A stretch of DNA of 28,556 nucleotides, from positions 1-28,556 of the IMG/VR virus record IMGVR_UViG_3300024059_000023; one strand, 5' to 3'. This DNA is from a virus. This document shows positions 7,591-14,581 of this stretch, one piece after another. Each line of letters opens with the position of its first letter. Within the stretch, counting starts at the first letter, position 1. Position numbers and translations under genes: made by a program. The notes beneath the pieces were generated by a model. The model made no database searches, was not told the origin of the DNA, and saw only the letters and a program-made list of their open reading frames with translations.

Positions 7591-7796
7591 TTTACGAACT
7601 TGTTCCATACGGTTAAACCTAAAGTTGCTGCTGTCAATGTGATCAGCGTTATGAATACGTACTCCTTTGTTTCTACTCCTATAATTGGTAGAATTGATTC
7701 GTATAGTAATGCACCAATAAATGAAGCAAATGCAGTCAATGACTTTCTTGACCATTTCCCTTCTGGGTTCTTTAATATGTCTCTAAATATTTTCAT
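7587..7796 (-). CDS. Holin
   Basis: 69 residues. A charged start (MKIFRDILKNPEGKWSRKS) is followed by two membrane segments, about 20-38 (LTAFASFIGALLYESILPI) and 45-64 (EYVFITLITLTAATLGLTVW), and a short NKFVK end: a typical two-helix small holin of Bacteroidota phages. It would form the inner-membrane lesion that releases the amidase. Its start overlaps the amidase 3' end by 14 bases and its stop overlaps the spanin start, so the three lysis genes are tightly coupled. Confidence 0.78.
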   Translation of the reverse strand: MKIFRDILKNPEGKWSRKSLTAFASFIGALLYESILPIIGVETKEYVFITLITLTAATLGLTVWNKFVK

Positions 7797-8352
7797 CCTC
7801 TATGAGTTCCCTTAATACCTTCGTGAATAGCTTACACTCGCTATCTTTAATTTTTTGACAGTCGGATTCGTTGTCTCCGAAAAATGGCTCGATCAAAAGA
7901 GCATTAGGTATCTGTCGTTTTAAGAATCCAGAACCCCTACCGTTAGTTACAGGAATCGCTCCGTGTCTTCTTCTTGTTTTTATTCCTATATGCTCCTTGA
8001 CTAGCTTACAGAACTTCTTAGCTAACATCTCAGTCTTCTTATTCCCTTCATAGTAAAGACATTCGCATCCGCTAGCGTCACCATCTCCATCTCCGTCAGA
8101 ATCCTTGAACCCATTGAAGTGTAACTCGATAACTAAGTCGTAGTCCTTCGTTCTTATCGCCATCTTCTTCTGTCTTGAAGTGTAGCTAGTTGTGTTAGAA
8201 TCATGTTCGAACACGTCTCCTAATATATTAAGGTCGTCTTCAAATGATTTATACCAGTCCCACTCTGACTGGTTTAACCACTTGGAGAACTTACCCTTGT
8301 CTTTCTCTTTTCTTAAACCGTCTGTATGTCCTAACACAAAAGCTACTTTCAT
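7783..8352 (-). CDS. Endolysin: N-acetylmuramoyl-L-alanine amidase (Amidase_3 type)
   Basis: 189 residues. Cuts the amide bond between muramic acid and the stem peptide of peptidoglycan to release phage. Amidase_3 marks: first zinc His in FVLGHTDG (H9), the LVIELHFNG strand with H78, GCECLYYEG, and the catalytic-type Glu in ALLIEPFFGDN (E155). One domain only, no signal peptide, so export depends on the adjacent holin. Odd feature: an acidic insertion DSDGDGDGD (84-92), just after the catalytic HFNG strand, resembles a calcium-binding loop. It starts a transcription unit just downstream of the groEL terminator; a TATATTTG box lies four bases before its ATG. Confidence 0.88.
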   Translation of the reverse strand: MKVAFVLGHTDGLRKEKDKGKFSKWLNQSEWDWYKSFEDDLNILGDVFEHDSNTTSYTSRQKKMAIRTKDYDLVIELHFNGFKDSDGDGDGDASGCECLYYEGNKKTEMLAKKFCKLVKEHIGIKTRRRHGAIPVTNGRGSGFLKRQIPNALLIEPFFGDNESDCQKIKDSECKLFTKVLRELIEDENI

Positions 8353-8356
8353 ACTT

Positions 8357-8364
8357 CAAATATA
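8357..8364 (-). promoter_or_regulatory. Possible -7 box before lysis cassette
   Basis: TATATTTG on the minus strand matches the Bacteroidota -7 element TAnnTTTG and ends four bases before the amidase ATG at 8352. No clear -33 TTTG lies at the usual distance (nearest is 26 bp upstream), so this is a weak call. It is the third first-in-unit minus-strand gene with such a box almost touching its start codon. Confidence 0.3.
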
Positions 8365-8380
8365 GTTATAAATATCTACA

Positions 8381-8420
8381 CTAGAATAAACAAAGCATGG
8401 ACTTTTAAATCCATGCCTTG
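8381..8420 (-). terminator. Rho-independent terminator after groEL
   Basis: In the minus-strand transcript the bases 8420-8410 and 8401-8391 form an 11-bp stem (CAAGGCATGGA with TCCATGCTTTG, one G-U pair) around an 8-base loop, followed by UUUAUU. The G-U pair would be an A-C mismatch in plus-strand RNA, so the hairpin is tuned for leftward transcripts. It separates groEL from the lysis cassette. Confidence 0.8.
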
Positions 8421-8445
8421 AACCTGTCGGGTTTTTATTTTATTA

Positions 8446-10074
8446 TTACTTTGCTCTAGCCAACGTGACTATAGCGTTAGTACTCAGTATAGTTGTGGCT
8501 ACACTTATAGAATTCTCCAATGCATTAGATGTTACCTTTAGTGGATCTATGATTCCCTCCTTAGATAAATCCGCAAACTCTCTCGTTTTTACATTGAATC
8601 CGAAAGACTTGTTGTCGTTATCAAGTATAGCTTCCTCAATATCCTCTATTACATCTGGAGCTATATGAGCGTTTCGCAACATCTGCCAAAACGGCTCTTT
8701 AATAGCTTCAGAGATTATCCTAGCAGCTATACTGTTTGGAGTCCTGTTTGTTTCTTTATCGTTTTCATACATAACTTTTAAGAGCTTATGAACTCGAAGG
8801 AATGGTACACCTCCACCCGGAAGGTAACCCTCTTCTAGAGCTGCTCTCACAGCGTACACCGCATCCTCTATTCTATCATAAAGTTCCTTCTGCTCCACGT
8901 CAGAATACCCCCCAGCATAAATAACAGCCATACCTCCATCTAAGAGTGCTATTCTTTCATCGATATGATCCCTCTCTGCTTTCTTGTTTGTCAACTCCTT
9001 TTGTTTCTTTAGCTCTTCAATCCTCTGCGATATTGAACTAGTCGTGTCCTCGTTAGGGTTTTCAGGCAGAGAAATAACTGTTTCATCTCTAGAGACTTTA
9101 ATTTTGGAAGCTCTACCTAAGTTACCTACAGTGATGTTGGTTAAGTTATCACCTTGTTGTTCTGAGTAGAACGTGGTACCTAACACCAATGCTAGGTCGT
9201 CCATGATTTCCTTCTGCTTCCAACCAAAACTTGGAGGTGTTATCGTACAGATCTTAACCCCATTCTTTCTGACGTTTGCAGCTAGTAAGTTTTTCATAGC
9301 TGTGGTAACATCTCCGATGATCAGTAAACTCTCGTTTGCTTTTACTACGTGAGAAAGAATTTTTTCTATGGTATGAAAGCTTTCTATGCTTTGATCAGTT
9401 AAAAGTATGTGTGGGTTTGTGAAAACACACTCATCCTTCTCATGATCGTTCACGTATACATTAGTGTCATAACCTCTCTTTAACTTTATACCATTAGTCA
9501 CATCGATATAAGTCTCAGCTGAGTCCGAATTCTCCACAGTTACAAATGCATTTCTGCCGGCTTGCTTATATGCCCTAGCGACTAGCCCACCAATGTAGGT
9601 ATCGTTGTTGGCTGAAATTGTCGCAACGTCTTTCATTTTCTTCACCGTCAGCTTTCTACTCATGTTTTTAAGTATGGAAAGAACTTGATCCTTGGTCTCA
9701 TTCATCTCTCGGATGATCTCCGTCTTATCGTCGCCTGCAACAATGTTTTTCATTCCATGCTTTAGTAACGCCTCAGTGAGAACCACTGAAGTTGTCGTCC
9801 CGTCTCCTGATGAAGTAGCTGTTCTGGACGCAACGTCAACAACCATCTGAACCGCCAAGTTTTCGACTGGGTCATCTAGATGGATGTCTTTAGCTACGGT
9901 AACGCCATCTTTTGTAATCCTGATCCCATGTGTATGGTTTGGTGATTCAATCAGCACAGTTTGTCCAGCTGCACCCATTGTACTCTTTACTGCCTTTGCG
10001 AGTTTCTCAACTCCAGAAAGCAACTTCTGTCTGCCTTCGTCTTCGAAGACCATGTCTCTAGGTATTTGATCCAT
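8446..10074 (-). CDS. groEL: Phage GroEL-like chaperonin
   Basis: 542 residues, full length for GroEL. ATP-driven folding cage, probably for phage structural proteins. Visible marks: KDGVTVAKDI (55-64), SGDGTTT (89-95, D91 equals the catalytic D87 of E. coli GroEL), ATISANND (151-158), the apical RGYDTNVYVND (200-210), RIEDAVYAVRAALEEG (401-416, D404 equals catalytic D398) and LPGGGV (418-423). The C-terminus ends LARAK with no Gly-Gly-Met tail, as in other phage chaperonins. In the apical substrate groove some hydrophobic positions are replaced by polar ones (for example ESFHTIEKIL, 231-240), which may tune it to phage substrates. It is preceded within two bases by a 135-residue gene and followed by a dedicated terminator; its GroES partner is 1.3 kb downstream. 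Confidence 0.95.
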   Translation of the reverse strand: MDQIPRDMVFEDEGRQKLLSGVEKLAKAVKSTMGAAGQTVLIESPNHTHGIRITKDGVTVAKDIHLDDPVENLAVQMVVDVASRTATSSGDGTTTSVVLTEALLKHGMKNIVAGDDKTEIIREMNETKDQVLSILKNMSRKLTVKKMKDVATISANNDTYIGGLVARAYKQAGRNAFVTVENSDSAETYIDVTNGIKLKRGYDTNVYVNDHEKDECVFTNPHILLTDQSIESFHTIEKILSHVVKANESLLIIGDVTTAMKNLLAANVRKNGVKICTITPPSFGWKQKEIMDDLALVLGTTFYSEQQGDNLTNITVGNLGRASKIKVSRDETVISLPENPNEDTTSSISQRIEELKKQKELTNKKAERDHIDERIALLDGGMAVIYAGGYSDVEQKELYDRIEDAVYAVRAALEEGYLPGGGVPFLRVHKLLKVMYENDKETNRTPNSIAARIISEAIKEPFWQMLRNAHIAPDVIEDIEEAILDNDNKSFGFNVKTREFADLSKEGIIDPLKVTSNALENSISVATTILSTNAIVTLARAK

Positions 10075-10075
10075 T

Positions 10076-10483
10076 TTATTTTATTTTTTTGTTATAAGAT
10101 TCTAGCCCATAGGAATGGACGTGGTTGTGTTTAATTGCCTTGTTGATATGTTCTAGCTGACTGTCGTCGCATATCTTGTAGTATATCGTGTATGCCCCTA
10201 CTAGTTTTGCTGCCTTGACAACTTTAGGGTCTGATAATATTTTGCGGTAACCATTTTTCTGATGTGTAAATCTAAATCTAAGTTCATTACTCATATCAAA
10301 TTTCATATCGTGAGATTTTACACCGTTGAAATACTTTTCTAGATCCAACAGTTTTATCTCCCTGTCTTCCGAAATGGTCTTCTCGTTCAGGTGTTTCTTA
10401 AATATATTCCTGCACTCGTTCTGATTGTATCCAGTCAACTCAGAAAGTTCTTTAAAATTTACCAATATATCTTCGTACTTCAT
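10076..10483 (-). CDS. Hypothetical protein upstream of groEL
   Basis: 135 residues, basic. The N-terminal 50 residues (FKELSELTGYNQNECRNIFKKHLNE) could be a small helix-turn-helix-like domain; residues 65-135 are mixed with several His and Lys residues (YKICDDSQLEHINKAIKHNHVHSYGLESYNKK). No recognised family. One base separates its stop from the groEL start, so it is co-transcribed, and a tRNA gene ends 14 bases before it. Role unknown; DNA or RNA binding is a guess from charge. Confidence 0.65.
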   Translation of the reverse strand: MKYEDILVNFKELSELTGYNQNECRNIFKKHLNEKTISEDREIKLLDLEKYFNGVKSHDMKFDMSNELRFRFTHQKNGYRKILSDPKVVKAAKLVGAYTIYYKICDDSQLEHINKAIKHNHVHSYGLESYNKKIK

Positions 10484-10496
10484 AATTATTTTGTTG

Positions 10497-10570
10497 TGAC
10501 TCCGGAAGGATTCGAACCTTCGACCGTCTGCTTAGAAGGCAGATGCTCTATCCAGCTGAGCTACGGAGCC
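10497..10570 (-). tRNA. tRNA-Arg (anticodon TCT)
   Basis: Complete cloverleaf on the minus strand: acceptor GGCTCCG/CGGAGTC (one G-U), D arm GCTC/GAGC, anticodon stem TCTGC/GCAGA with loop CTTCTAA (anticodon TCT, reads AGA), T stem GAAGG/CCTTC with loop TTCGAAT, discriminator A. CCA is not encoded. AGA is visibly common in this phage's genes, so the tRNA probably supports phage codon use. Confidence 0.95.
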
Positions 10571-10581
10571 AACGCTTGTTG

Positions 10582-10655
10582 TGGATCTTGCAGGGATTGA
10601 ACCTGCGACCCCCTGATTATGAGTCAGGTGCTCTGACCAACTGAGCTAAAGATCC
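10582..10655 (-). tRNA. tRNA-Met (anticodon CAT)
   Basis: Complete cloverleaf on the minus strand: acceptor GGATCTT/AAGATCC, D arm GCTC/GAGC, anticodon stem CCTGA/TCAGG with loop CTCATAA (anticodon CAT), T stem GCAGG/CCTGC with loop TTCAATC, discriminator A. The paired G1-C72 argues against an initiator tRNA; elongator Met is most likely, and a lysidine-modified Ile tRNA cannot be excluded. CCA is not encoded. It lies 11 bases from tRNA-Arg. Confidence 0.93.
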
Positions 10656-10804
10656 AGTTACCCCGTCTGGTGGGGTCTACCTCCTTTGACTGTAATGCGC
10701 TCAAAAATGTACCTGTCTCGCAATCAGGCGTGGTCATAGCGTCCAGCTTACAGCCCATGGCTTCTCTCGGAATTGAGAATCATTATGATGACCACCTTAC
10801 TTCT
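10656..10804. other. 149-base spacer upstream of tRNA pair
   Basis: No gene I can support. On the minus strand it contains a short hairpin (CCCC/GGGG, 10660-10675) just before the tRNA-Met 5' end, and an open frame from 10759 that runs into the tRNA and is probably chance. It presumably carries the tRNA leader or processing site. Confidence 0.4.
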
Positions 10805-11011
10805 TTAATTATTTTTGTAGTCCGTCTCTATTTGTTCCATATTACAGAACAGCTCAACTGTCACGGTTGAAATTTCAAAGTCGCAGTAGCTGATTGCCTT
10901 GTTTACTGCTTCCTTACTGTTTACTGCTGAGATAAATTTCGTGATGGATTCCTCATTCTCTACGAATGGCTTGTCGCTTTGATATATGTCTACTCTGAAT
11001 AAATCGTTCAT
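10805..11011 (-). CDS. Small hypothetical protein
   Basis: 68 residues from MNDLFRVDIYQ; the frame is open 18 codons further upstream but those codons cross a hairpin-forming leader, so the inner ATG is preferred. Mixed alpha/beta, ending CNMEQIETDYKNN. The pattern 'short beta strand, SKEAVNKAISYCDFE helix, TVTVELF strand' is that of small ferredoxin-like phage proteins, but no family can be named. Confidence 0.65.
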   Translation of the reverse strand: MNDLFRVDIYQSDKPFVENEESITKFISAVNSKEAVNKAISYCDFEISTVTVELFCNMEQIETDYKNN

Positions 11012-11027
11012 TTTATTGTATTTATAA

Positions 11028-11055
11028 CCGAGAGAGCTTTGCTCGATCGGTCGAG
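11028..11055 (-). promoter_or_regulatory. Hairpin/dyad in leader of the 10805-11011 gene
   Basis: Two overlapping dyads. CTCGA-TCGG-TCGAG at 11042-11055 is a 5-bp-arm palindrome, and CCGA..GAGC-AAA-GCTC..TCGG at 11028-11050 (minus strand) is a stem with a symmetrical internal loop. Both lie 17-44 bases before the ATG at 11011 and are mutually exclusive as RNA. They could be an operator or an RNA switch; nothing more can be said. Confidence 0.4.
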
Positions 11056-11110
11056 TTTTAAACAAAAATAATAATTATTAAACTATATAACTAGAAAAAT
11101 GTAGAATTTA

Positions 11111-11302
11111 TTACGTTAAAATTTTAACATCTATATCGAACTGCTTGAGAACGTCTCGGATTGCTTTCGCTGATTCATACTCCTCCATCTTTATATCTTT
11201 GGCATGAGCCTTCACGAAATATTCAGGAGGGTCGATTCCTTTTTCCAAAGATCTGAAGGTATTAATTGCTACCTTCTCGTACTTTTCTTTGTTCCAAGGC
11301 AT
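11111..11302 (-). CDS. Small protein with UVR-like motif
   Basis: 63 residues. The second half, AKDIKMEEYESAKAIRDVLKQFDID (about 34-58), fits the UvrB/UvrC interaction motif pattern (a helical hairpin with E..E.A..IRD), which also occurs in small Bacteroidota proteins. It may be a protein-protein contact module. Its start overlaps the 3' end of the metallophosphoesterase gene by 41 bases, so the two are co-expressed. Whether it acts in repair is unknown. Confidence 0.65.
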   Translation of the reverse strand: MPWNKEKYEKVAINTFRSLEKGIDPPEYFVKAHAKDIKMEEYESAKAIRDVLKQFDIDVKILT

Positions 11303-12398
11303 CCATTACGATTTTTATGTTTATAGTTTTTCGATCTACCTCTCCATACTTCTTGTGGTATGTTATTACTGAGCTGTCTCTGCCACTCAACCATCCACCT
11401 CTAGATGCGTATGCATCCTTTGCCGACAAAGTTCTGTGTTGTTCGATTATCATTAGTATCGACTCTATCATTTTTTTATGATGAAGGTGCCCTATGTGTC
11501 CGTATAAATGTTCGCATTCTCCGAATACCTTCTTAAACTTTGAGGCAAACACAGCATCGATGTTGTTTATATTCCTCTTGTGACCGTGGTGGTAGAATAA
11601 TCCAACTTGTCCCCACTGGAAGCAGTAGTATGGATCTGGTCTGGTTTCAATATTTATCCTAGGCTCGTTCTCATACATCGAATGAAGTACCTCTCTAAGC
11701 CAAATCGAACTCGCCATGTCATGGTTACCTTCTGCCATTATAACATGAACGTTCCTGTACTTTCTAAGAAGCATGTCGATAACCCTTCTTATAACTCTTA
11801 TCGCAACACGAACCAATTTTTGGAACCGTGTGTCAGCATCAAGTAGGTGTCTGTTTTGAGGGGTTACCGCATCCATACCATCCCAATGTAGAAAGTCTCC
11901 AAGTTGTGCAAAAATTGCAGTATCTGTTTTAGGACTGTTTTCAATAGCGTACCTGAAGTACTCAACCATAACTTCCTCTCCGATACTTATATCCCAGTCT
12001 GAACCAGTTTCCTCTCCCCATGCCATCATACCAAGGTGAAAGTCTGTCAGCATATACTGGTTTATCAAGTTAGAGTTTATGAATGGCATCGTGGGTTCCC
12101 TTGGGGTGAACTTCGGAATCTCACTCTTCATCTCCTCTACTGCACACCTAAATGCCTCAAGTCGCTTCTGAAGCTTGTAGTCGTGCTTCTTCCAAACAAG
12201 TTTTGCGTTCCCATCGGCATCCTCTAGGATAGATTCACCAGTTAGTGAAATTTCATCTGATCTAAGTTTTAAGATATCCCTGTGTTGTTTCTTACTTAAA
12301 CTGTACTTTGGGTTACCGTATTTGTTTCTAGGTTTTGGATTAAGACCGATAGCTATTGCTTCCTCTGGCTTTAGTCTCAGTTCTGCTTTTTTCCCCAT
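11262..12398 (-). CDS. Calcineurin-like metallophosphoesterase
   Basis: 378 residues. All five metal-binding blocks of the family are present: LTDFHLG (117-123), LGDFLHWDG (166-174), AEGNHDM (222-228), YHHGHK (269-274) and GHIGHLHHK (300-308). The first 110 residues are a charged extra region (EAIAIGLNPKPRNKYGNPKYSLSKKQHRDILKLR) with possible nucleic-acid binding. Similar long proteins are widespread in phages; the substrate is not established, and nuclease or nucleotide phosphodiesterase activity on DNA/RNA ends is plausible. It is followed by an overlapping UVR-motif gene. Confidence 0.88.
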   Translation of the reverse strand: MGKKAELRLKPEEAIAIGLNPKPRNKYGNPKYSLSKKQHRDILKLRSDEISLTGESILEDADGNAKLVWKKHDYKLQKRLEAFRCAVEEMKSEIPKFTPREPTMPFINSNLINQYMLTDFHLGMMAWGEETGSDWDISIGEEVMVEYFRYAIENSPKTDTAIFAQLGDFLHWDGMDAVTPQNRHLLDADTRFQKLVRVAIRVIRRVIDMLLRKYRNVHVIMAEGNHDMASSIWLREVLHSMYENEPRINIETRPDPYYCFQWGQVGLFYHHGHKRNINNIDAVFASKFKKVFGECEHLYGHIGHLHHKKMIESILMIIEQHRTLSAKDAYASRGGWLSGRDSSVITYHKKYGEVDRKTINIKIVMDALEQRKVREGSN

Positions 12399-12434
12399 AA
12401 GATTATATTGTTTTGTGAATATAAGTATTATTTA

Positions 12435-12629
12435 CTAATTCCTTATTACCTCAGCATCGAAATACTTAGATAGGTTGTTAATCTCCTCCTCGAAGTCCTT
12501 GCCTTCCATGTCTCTCTTCAGCAAGAGTGTCTCTACAGTCCCGTCCACATCCCGAACAAGGCAGTAGGTTTTACTCTCTTCATTGAACGGATCTGTGTGG
12601 GCGAATATTGCGTGTCTAGGCTTGGTCAT
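12435..12629 (-). CDS. Small hypothetical protein
   Basis: 64 residues. Beta-strand-rich first half (HAIFAHTDPFNEESKTYCLVRDVDGTVETLLLKRD), helical second half (DFEEEINNLSKYFDAEVIRN). No motif. Its ATG overlaps the 3' end of the upstream Cys-cluster gene by 14 bases, indicating one operon with 12616-13961. Function unknown. Confidence 0.65.
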   Translation of the reverse strand: MTKPRHAIFAHTDPFNEESKTYCLVRDVDGTVETLLLKRDMEGKDFEEEINNLSKYFDAEVIRN

Positions 12630-13077
12630 GGTCGATGTTGTTGGTCGCCTCAGAAAGTCTTGAACACATGATCCAGTCCGGTCCTGAAAATTTTGATTTC
12701 ACCGGGGCGTTCCCAGCGTTGAACTCGCACTCCTGACATGACGCACTTCCGATCATAATACCCTCCTTTACTTGACATGGTTCAACGCAGTTGTTGCCCA
12801 TCCATCCTTTAGCCTTGAAGTAGTATGGCTGAGATGGCTCATCGATGTACATCTTATCCACGTCAACCAGCTTGAATAATATCTTCCTGTAAGAGGTGTC
12901 GTCTTTATGGATGTGAACCATGTAGTAGTCGTTGGATAGTTCTTGATATCCGAAATTCTTTCCGAATAGCTTCTCCTTGATCAGATCCTTTACCTTATCT
13001 CTGGAGTCAACTATACCAATCACATCTTTGATCAGAAGCTCCTTACTCTTTTCGTTTACCTTTACTAATATCTTCAT
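12616..13077 (-). CDS. Hypothetical protein with Cys cluster
   Basis: 153 residues from the ATG at 13077, which overlaps the upstream stop (TAATG). The C-terminal half holds a likely metal site: NNCVEPCQV (about 104-112), SASCQECEF (about 122-130) and a later IMCSRL, that is, C-x3-C, C-x2-C and one more Cys. The N-terminal half is alpha/beta. A zinc- or iron-sulphur-binding role is inferred from cysteine spacing; there is no family name I can support. Confidence 0.7.
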   Translation of the reverse strand: MKILVKVNEKSKELLIKDVIGIVDSRDKVKDLIKEKLFGKNFGYQELSNDYYMVHIHKDDTSYRKILFKLVDVDKMYIDEPSQPYYFKAKGWMGNNCVEPCQVKEGIMIGSASCQECEFNAGNAPVKSKFSGPDWIMCSRLSEATNNIDHDQA

Positions 13078-13283
13078 TACTGGTAGTTTATTTGTCCCGT
13101 CCAATCCTTCTCTCTAGAAATTTCTAACTCATCGAATGTCATCGCAGACATTATATGTGAGCATCTGTAAGCTATAGATGTCGAGCTTACGACAATGTCT
13201 GTTACCATCCATGGTAGCTGTTCTGTATCCGTCTTCACGTAGACGATCTCTCCAATTTCAAATACGTTGTTTATTTTTATCAT
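13077..13283 (-). CDS. Small SH3/Tudor-like protein
   Basis: 68 residues. FEIGEIVYVKTDTEQLPWMVTDIVVSSTSIAYRCSH (about 8-43) reads as a five-strand SH3/Tudor-like barrel, followed by a short ELEISREKDW tail. Small proteins of this form are frequent in Bacteroidota phages and have no defined role. It overlaps both neighbours (stop/start), showing tight coupling. Confidence 0.65.
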   Translation of the reverse strand: MIKINNVFEIGEIVYVKTDTEQLPWMVTDIVVSSTSIAYRCSHIMSAMTFDELEISREKDWTGQINYQ

Positions 13284-13531
13284 TGTTGTTGTTTTAAGTG
13301 TTCCCTTAGTTCTGCTGCTTTCGATAGGTACCAGTCCACCTTTTTCATGTCCAAGTCAATAGGTTGTCCGGGCTTTGATCCCATTCTCATCCTGTACTTG
13401 AACGCACACATCTCGCAGTGGTACATTGCTGCCTCTGCTCCCCATATGCTGATCATCATCTCGATCACCTCGTAACTAAACGCATTGTAGTGATCTGGAT
13501 TTACATAGTCGTAATCTTCATTATTCTTCAT
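13280..13531 (-). CDS. DUF3310-family protein
   Basis: 83 residues. VNPDHYNAFSYEVIEMM (10-26) and CAFKYRMRMGSKPGQPIDLDMKKVDWYLSKA (about 42-72) match the DUF3310 pattern (xPxHY...E.I...C...KY..R...K...DL.KA.WYL), found in many phages and in part of T7 gp1.7, a nucleotide-kinase-related protein. A role in nucleotide metabolism is the best guess. Overlaps the DnaA-like gene upstream by 11 bases. Confidence 0.8.
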   Translation of the reverse strand: MKNNEDYDYVNPDHYNAFSYEVIEMMISIWGAEAAMYHCEMCAFKYRMRMGSKPGQPIDLDMKKVDWYLSKAAELREHLKQQQ

Positions 13532-13961
13532 CTTGCTTTATTTTGTCTATGTGGTTTTTGATTTTACTTACAGTTGCGTTGTAGATCGACGTGTACACTG
13601 GGTCGAAACCAAGCCATCCATCAAGCTTCCTGAGCTTCAAGTACACCGACGACCTGTCTCGGTAGATATCGTTAGCCAGCTCCTTGTCTGGATAAACTCT
13701 CTTACCGTTTGACACCTTCCTGCTTAGTATGTGGCAGTAAAGTGACCTTGCGTTTACATACTTTTGCTTAGATGTCTCCTTATTGAAATCTGATGGGGAG
13801 ATGTTATAAGCCTCGCATGCATATAGCTTTACAATCTCCTTATACCCATCTGGTCGGTAATTCGCAACGTTGTACTCGTTGATGATCTTGTTTATCTGGA
13901 ACGACATTGCTCCAGCGTCAACCGCAGCAACCAACCTGTCTATTAGTTCTTGTTTTGTCAT
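13521..13961 (-). CDS. DnaA domain-IV-like helix-turn-helix protein
   Basis: 146 residues. The middle (about 65-115: VNARSLYCHILSRK...YPDKELANDIYRDRSSVYLKLRKLDGW) fits the C-terminal DNA-binding domain of DnaA, including the basic-loop/helix region and the RDRSSVY equivalent of the DnaA RDHSTV signature. No ATPase domain. Such short proteins in phages may mark the replication origin or regulate. One of three in this window (see also 25277 and 26400). Its leader carries a copy of the TTAAACCAAAACAAAG element, 22 bases before the ATG. Confidence 0.65.
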   Translation of the reverse strand: MTKQELIDRLVAAVDAGAMSFQINKIINEYNVANYRPDGYKEIVKLYACEAYNISPSDFNKETSKQKYVNARSLYCHILSRKVSNGKRVYPDKELANDIYRDRSSVYLKLRKLDGWLGFDPVYTSIYNATVSKIKNHIDKIKQDEE

Positions 13962-13982
13962 TCGTTTTTTAATTTTCGTAAA

Positions 13983-13998
13983 CTTTGTTTTGGTTTAA
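13983..13998 (-). repeat. Leader element TTAAACCAAAACAAAG, copy 1
   Basis: Exact 16-base element in the leader of the DnaA-like gene (ATG 13961). It overlaps the stop codon of the 40-residue gene upstream. The same 16-mer lies before three other start codons, at 14118-14133 on this strand and at 23293-23308 and 23411-23426 on the plus strand. Confidence 0.85.
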
Positions 13999-14117
13999 TT
14001 TAAGTAAGGTGTGAGGACTTTCTTTATTCCCTTACTGTACGGGCAACGGGGTGGATTCTCCTCAAGAGTTTGCAACCTCTCTTTACATATCATACCAACA
14101 AGTTTTTCCTTACTCAT
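13995..14117 (-). CDS. Micro-gene, 40 residues
   Basis: A short ORF (ATG at 14117, TAA at 13995) that begins MSKEKLVGMICKERLQTLEE and contains a NPPRCPYSKGIKKVLTPYLN end. It is preceded directly by the TTAAACCAAAACAAAG leader, has normal spacing to both neighbours, and fills what would otherwise be a 174-base hole in a dense operon. Two cysteines; no motif. The start MSKEKL recurs in the small zinc protein at 23101, which also has a related leader. Coding status rests on the leader and context. Confidence 0.6.
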   Translation of the reverse strand: MSKEKLVGMICKERLQTLEENPPRCPYSKGIKKVLTPYLN

Positions 14118-14133
14118 CTTTGTTTTGGTTTAA
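14118..14133 (-). repeat. Leader element TTAAACCAAAACAAAG, copy 2
   Basis: Exact copy directly abutting the ATG at 14117. The absence of a purine-rich Shine-Dalgarno and the repeated use of this A-rich stretch suggest it is the translation-initiation leader. Confidence 0.85.
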
Positions 14134-14135
14134 TT

Positions 14136-14489
14136 TTAAAGCACAACATTCGATCCATCAAAATCCGTGATCAACTTCTTGCGTGGGTGGAAGTGCAACA
14201 CGTTCGCCTCTTTACCCTTGATGTATGAGTACGAGTTAATCAGACAGCCTCCCTCTACGTTCATACCACTCACAACGAACTGGCTTTTCCCAGACTCCAT
14301 TTTTGAAATCTGTCGGAAGCCATCAGGTACCGATTGACGGGTTTTTATAGAGGCAGGCCGCTTTTGAAATCTAGACGGCAGCCCCTTGAAGAACTTAGCT
14401 ACCGAATCAAGTCCGTGTCTGCTGATCATTACTCCAACGAATATGATCGCTAGTAGGGCTGCTAATAATAAAAATTGTCCTGTTGTCAT
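14136..14489 (-). CDS. Membrane-anchored hypothetical protein
   Basis: 117 residues from MTTGQFLLLAALLAIIFVGV. An N-terminal membrane helix (about 5-23) is followed by a basic cytoplasmic region (RHGLDSVAKFFKGLPSRFQKRPASIKTRQ) and a small beta-rich domain ending HFHPRKKLITDFDGSNVVL. An upstream in-frame ATG (14543) lies inside the promoter and is rejected. A well-formed promoter at 14514-14544 places it first in its own unit. Function unknown; an early host-takeover or superinfection protein is possible. Confidence 0.7.
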   Translation of the reverse strand: MTTGQFLLLAALLAIIFVGVMISRHGLDSVAKFFKGLPSRFQKRPASIKTRQSVPDGFRQISKMESGKSQFVVSGMNVEGGCLINSYSYIKGKEANVLHFHPRKKLITDFDGSNVVL

Positions 14490-14513
14490 GATGTACTTGT
14501 TTAACGTTTTATA

Positions 14514-14544
14514 CAAATGTACAAAACTATTTAACAATAACAAA
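14514..14544 (-). promoter_or_regulatory. Bacteroidota-type promoter (TTTG-N19-TACATTTG)
   Basis: On the minus strand TTTG (14544-14541), 19 bp, then TACATTTG (14521-14514): a full match to the Bacteroidota primary-sigma consensus. The start of transcription would be near 14507, giving a leader of about 18 bases before the ATG at 14489. Confidence 0.75.
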
Positions 14545-14581
14545 ATTTTTCTAGAAAAAAATCGAAAATAAAAAACCTAAT

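Noticed and set aside
10614-10759. Minus-strand frame starting MGCKLDAMTTPDCETG near the tRNA pair
   Set aside because: Its only stop lies inside the tRNA-Met gene, and there is no operon context; most likely a chance frame in the tRNA leader.
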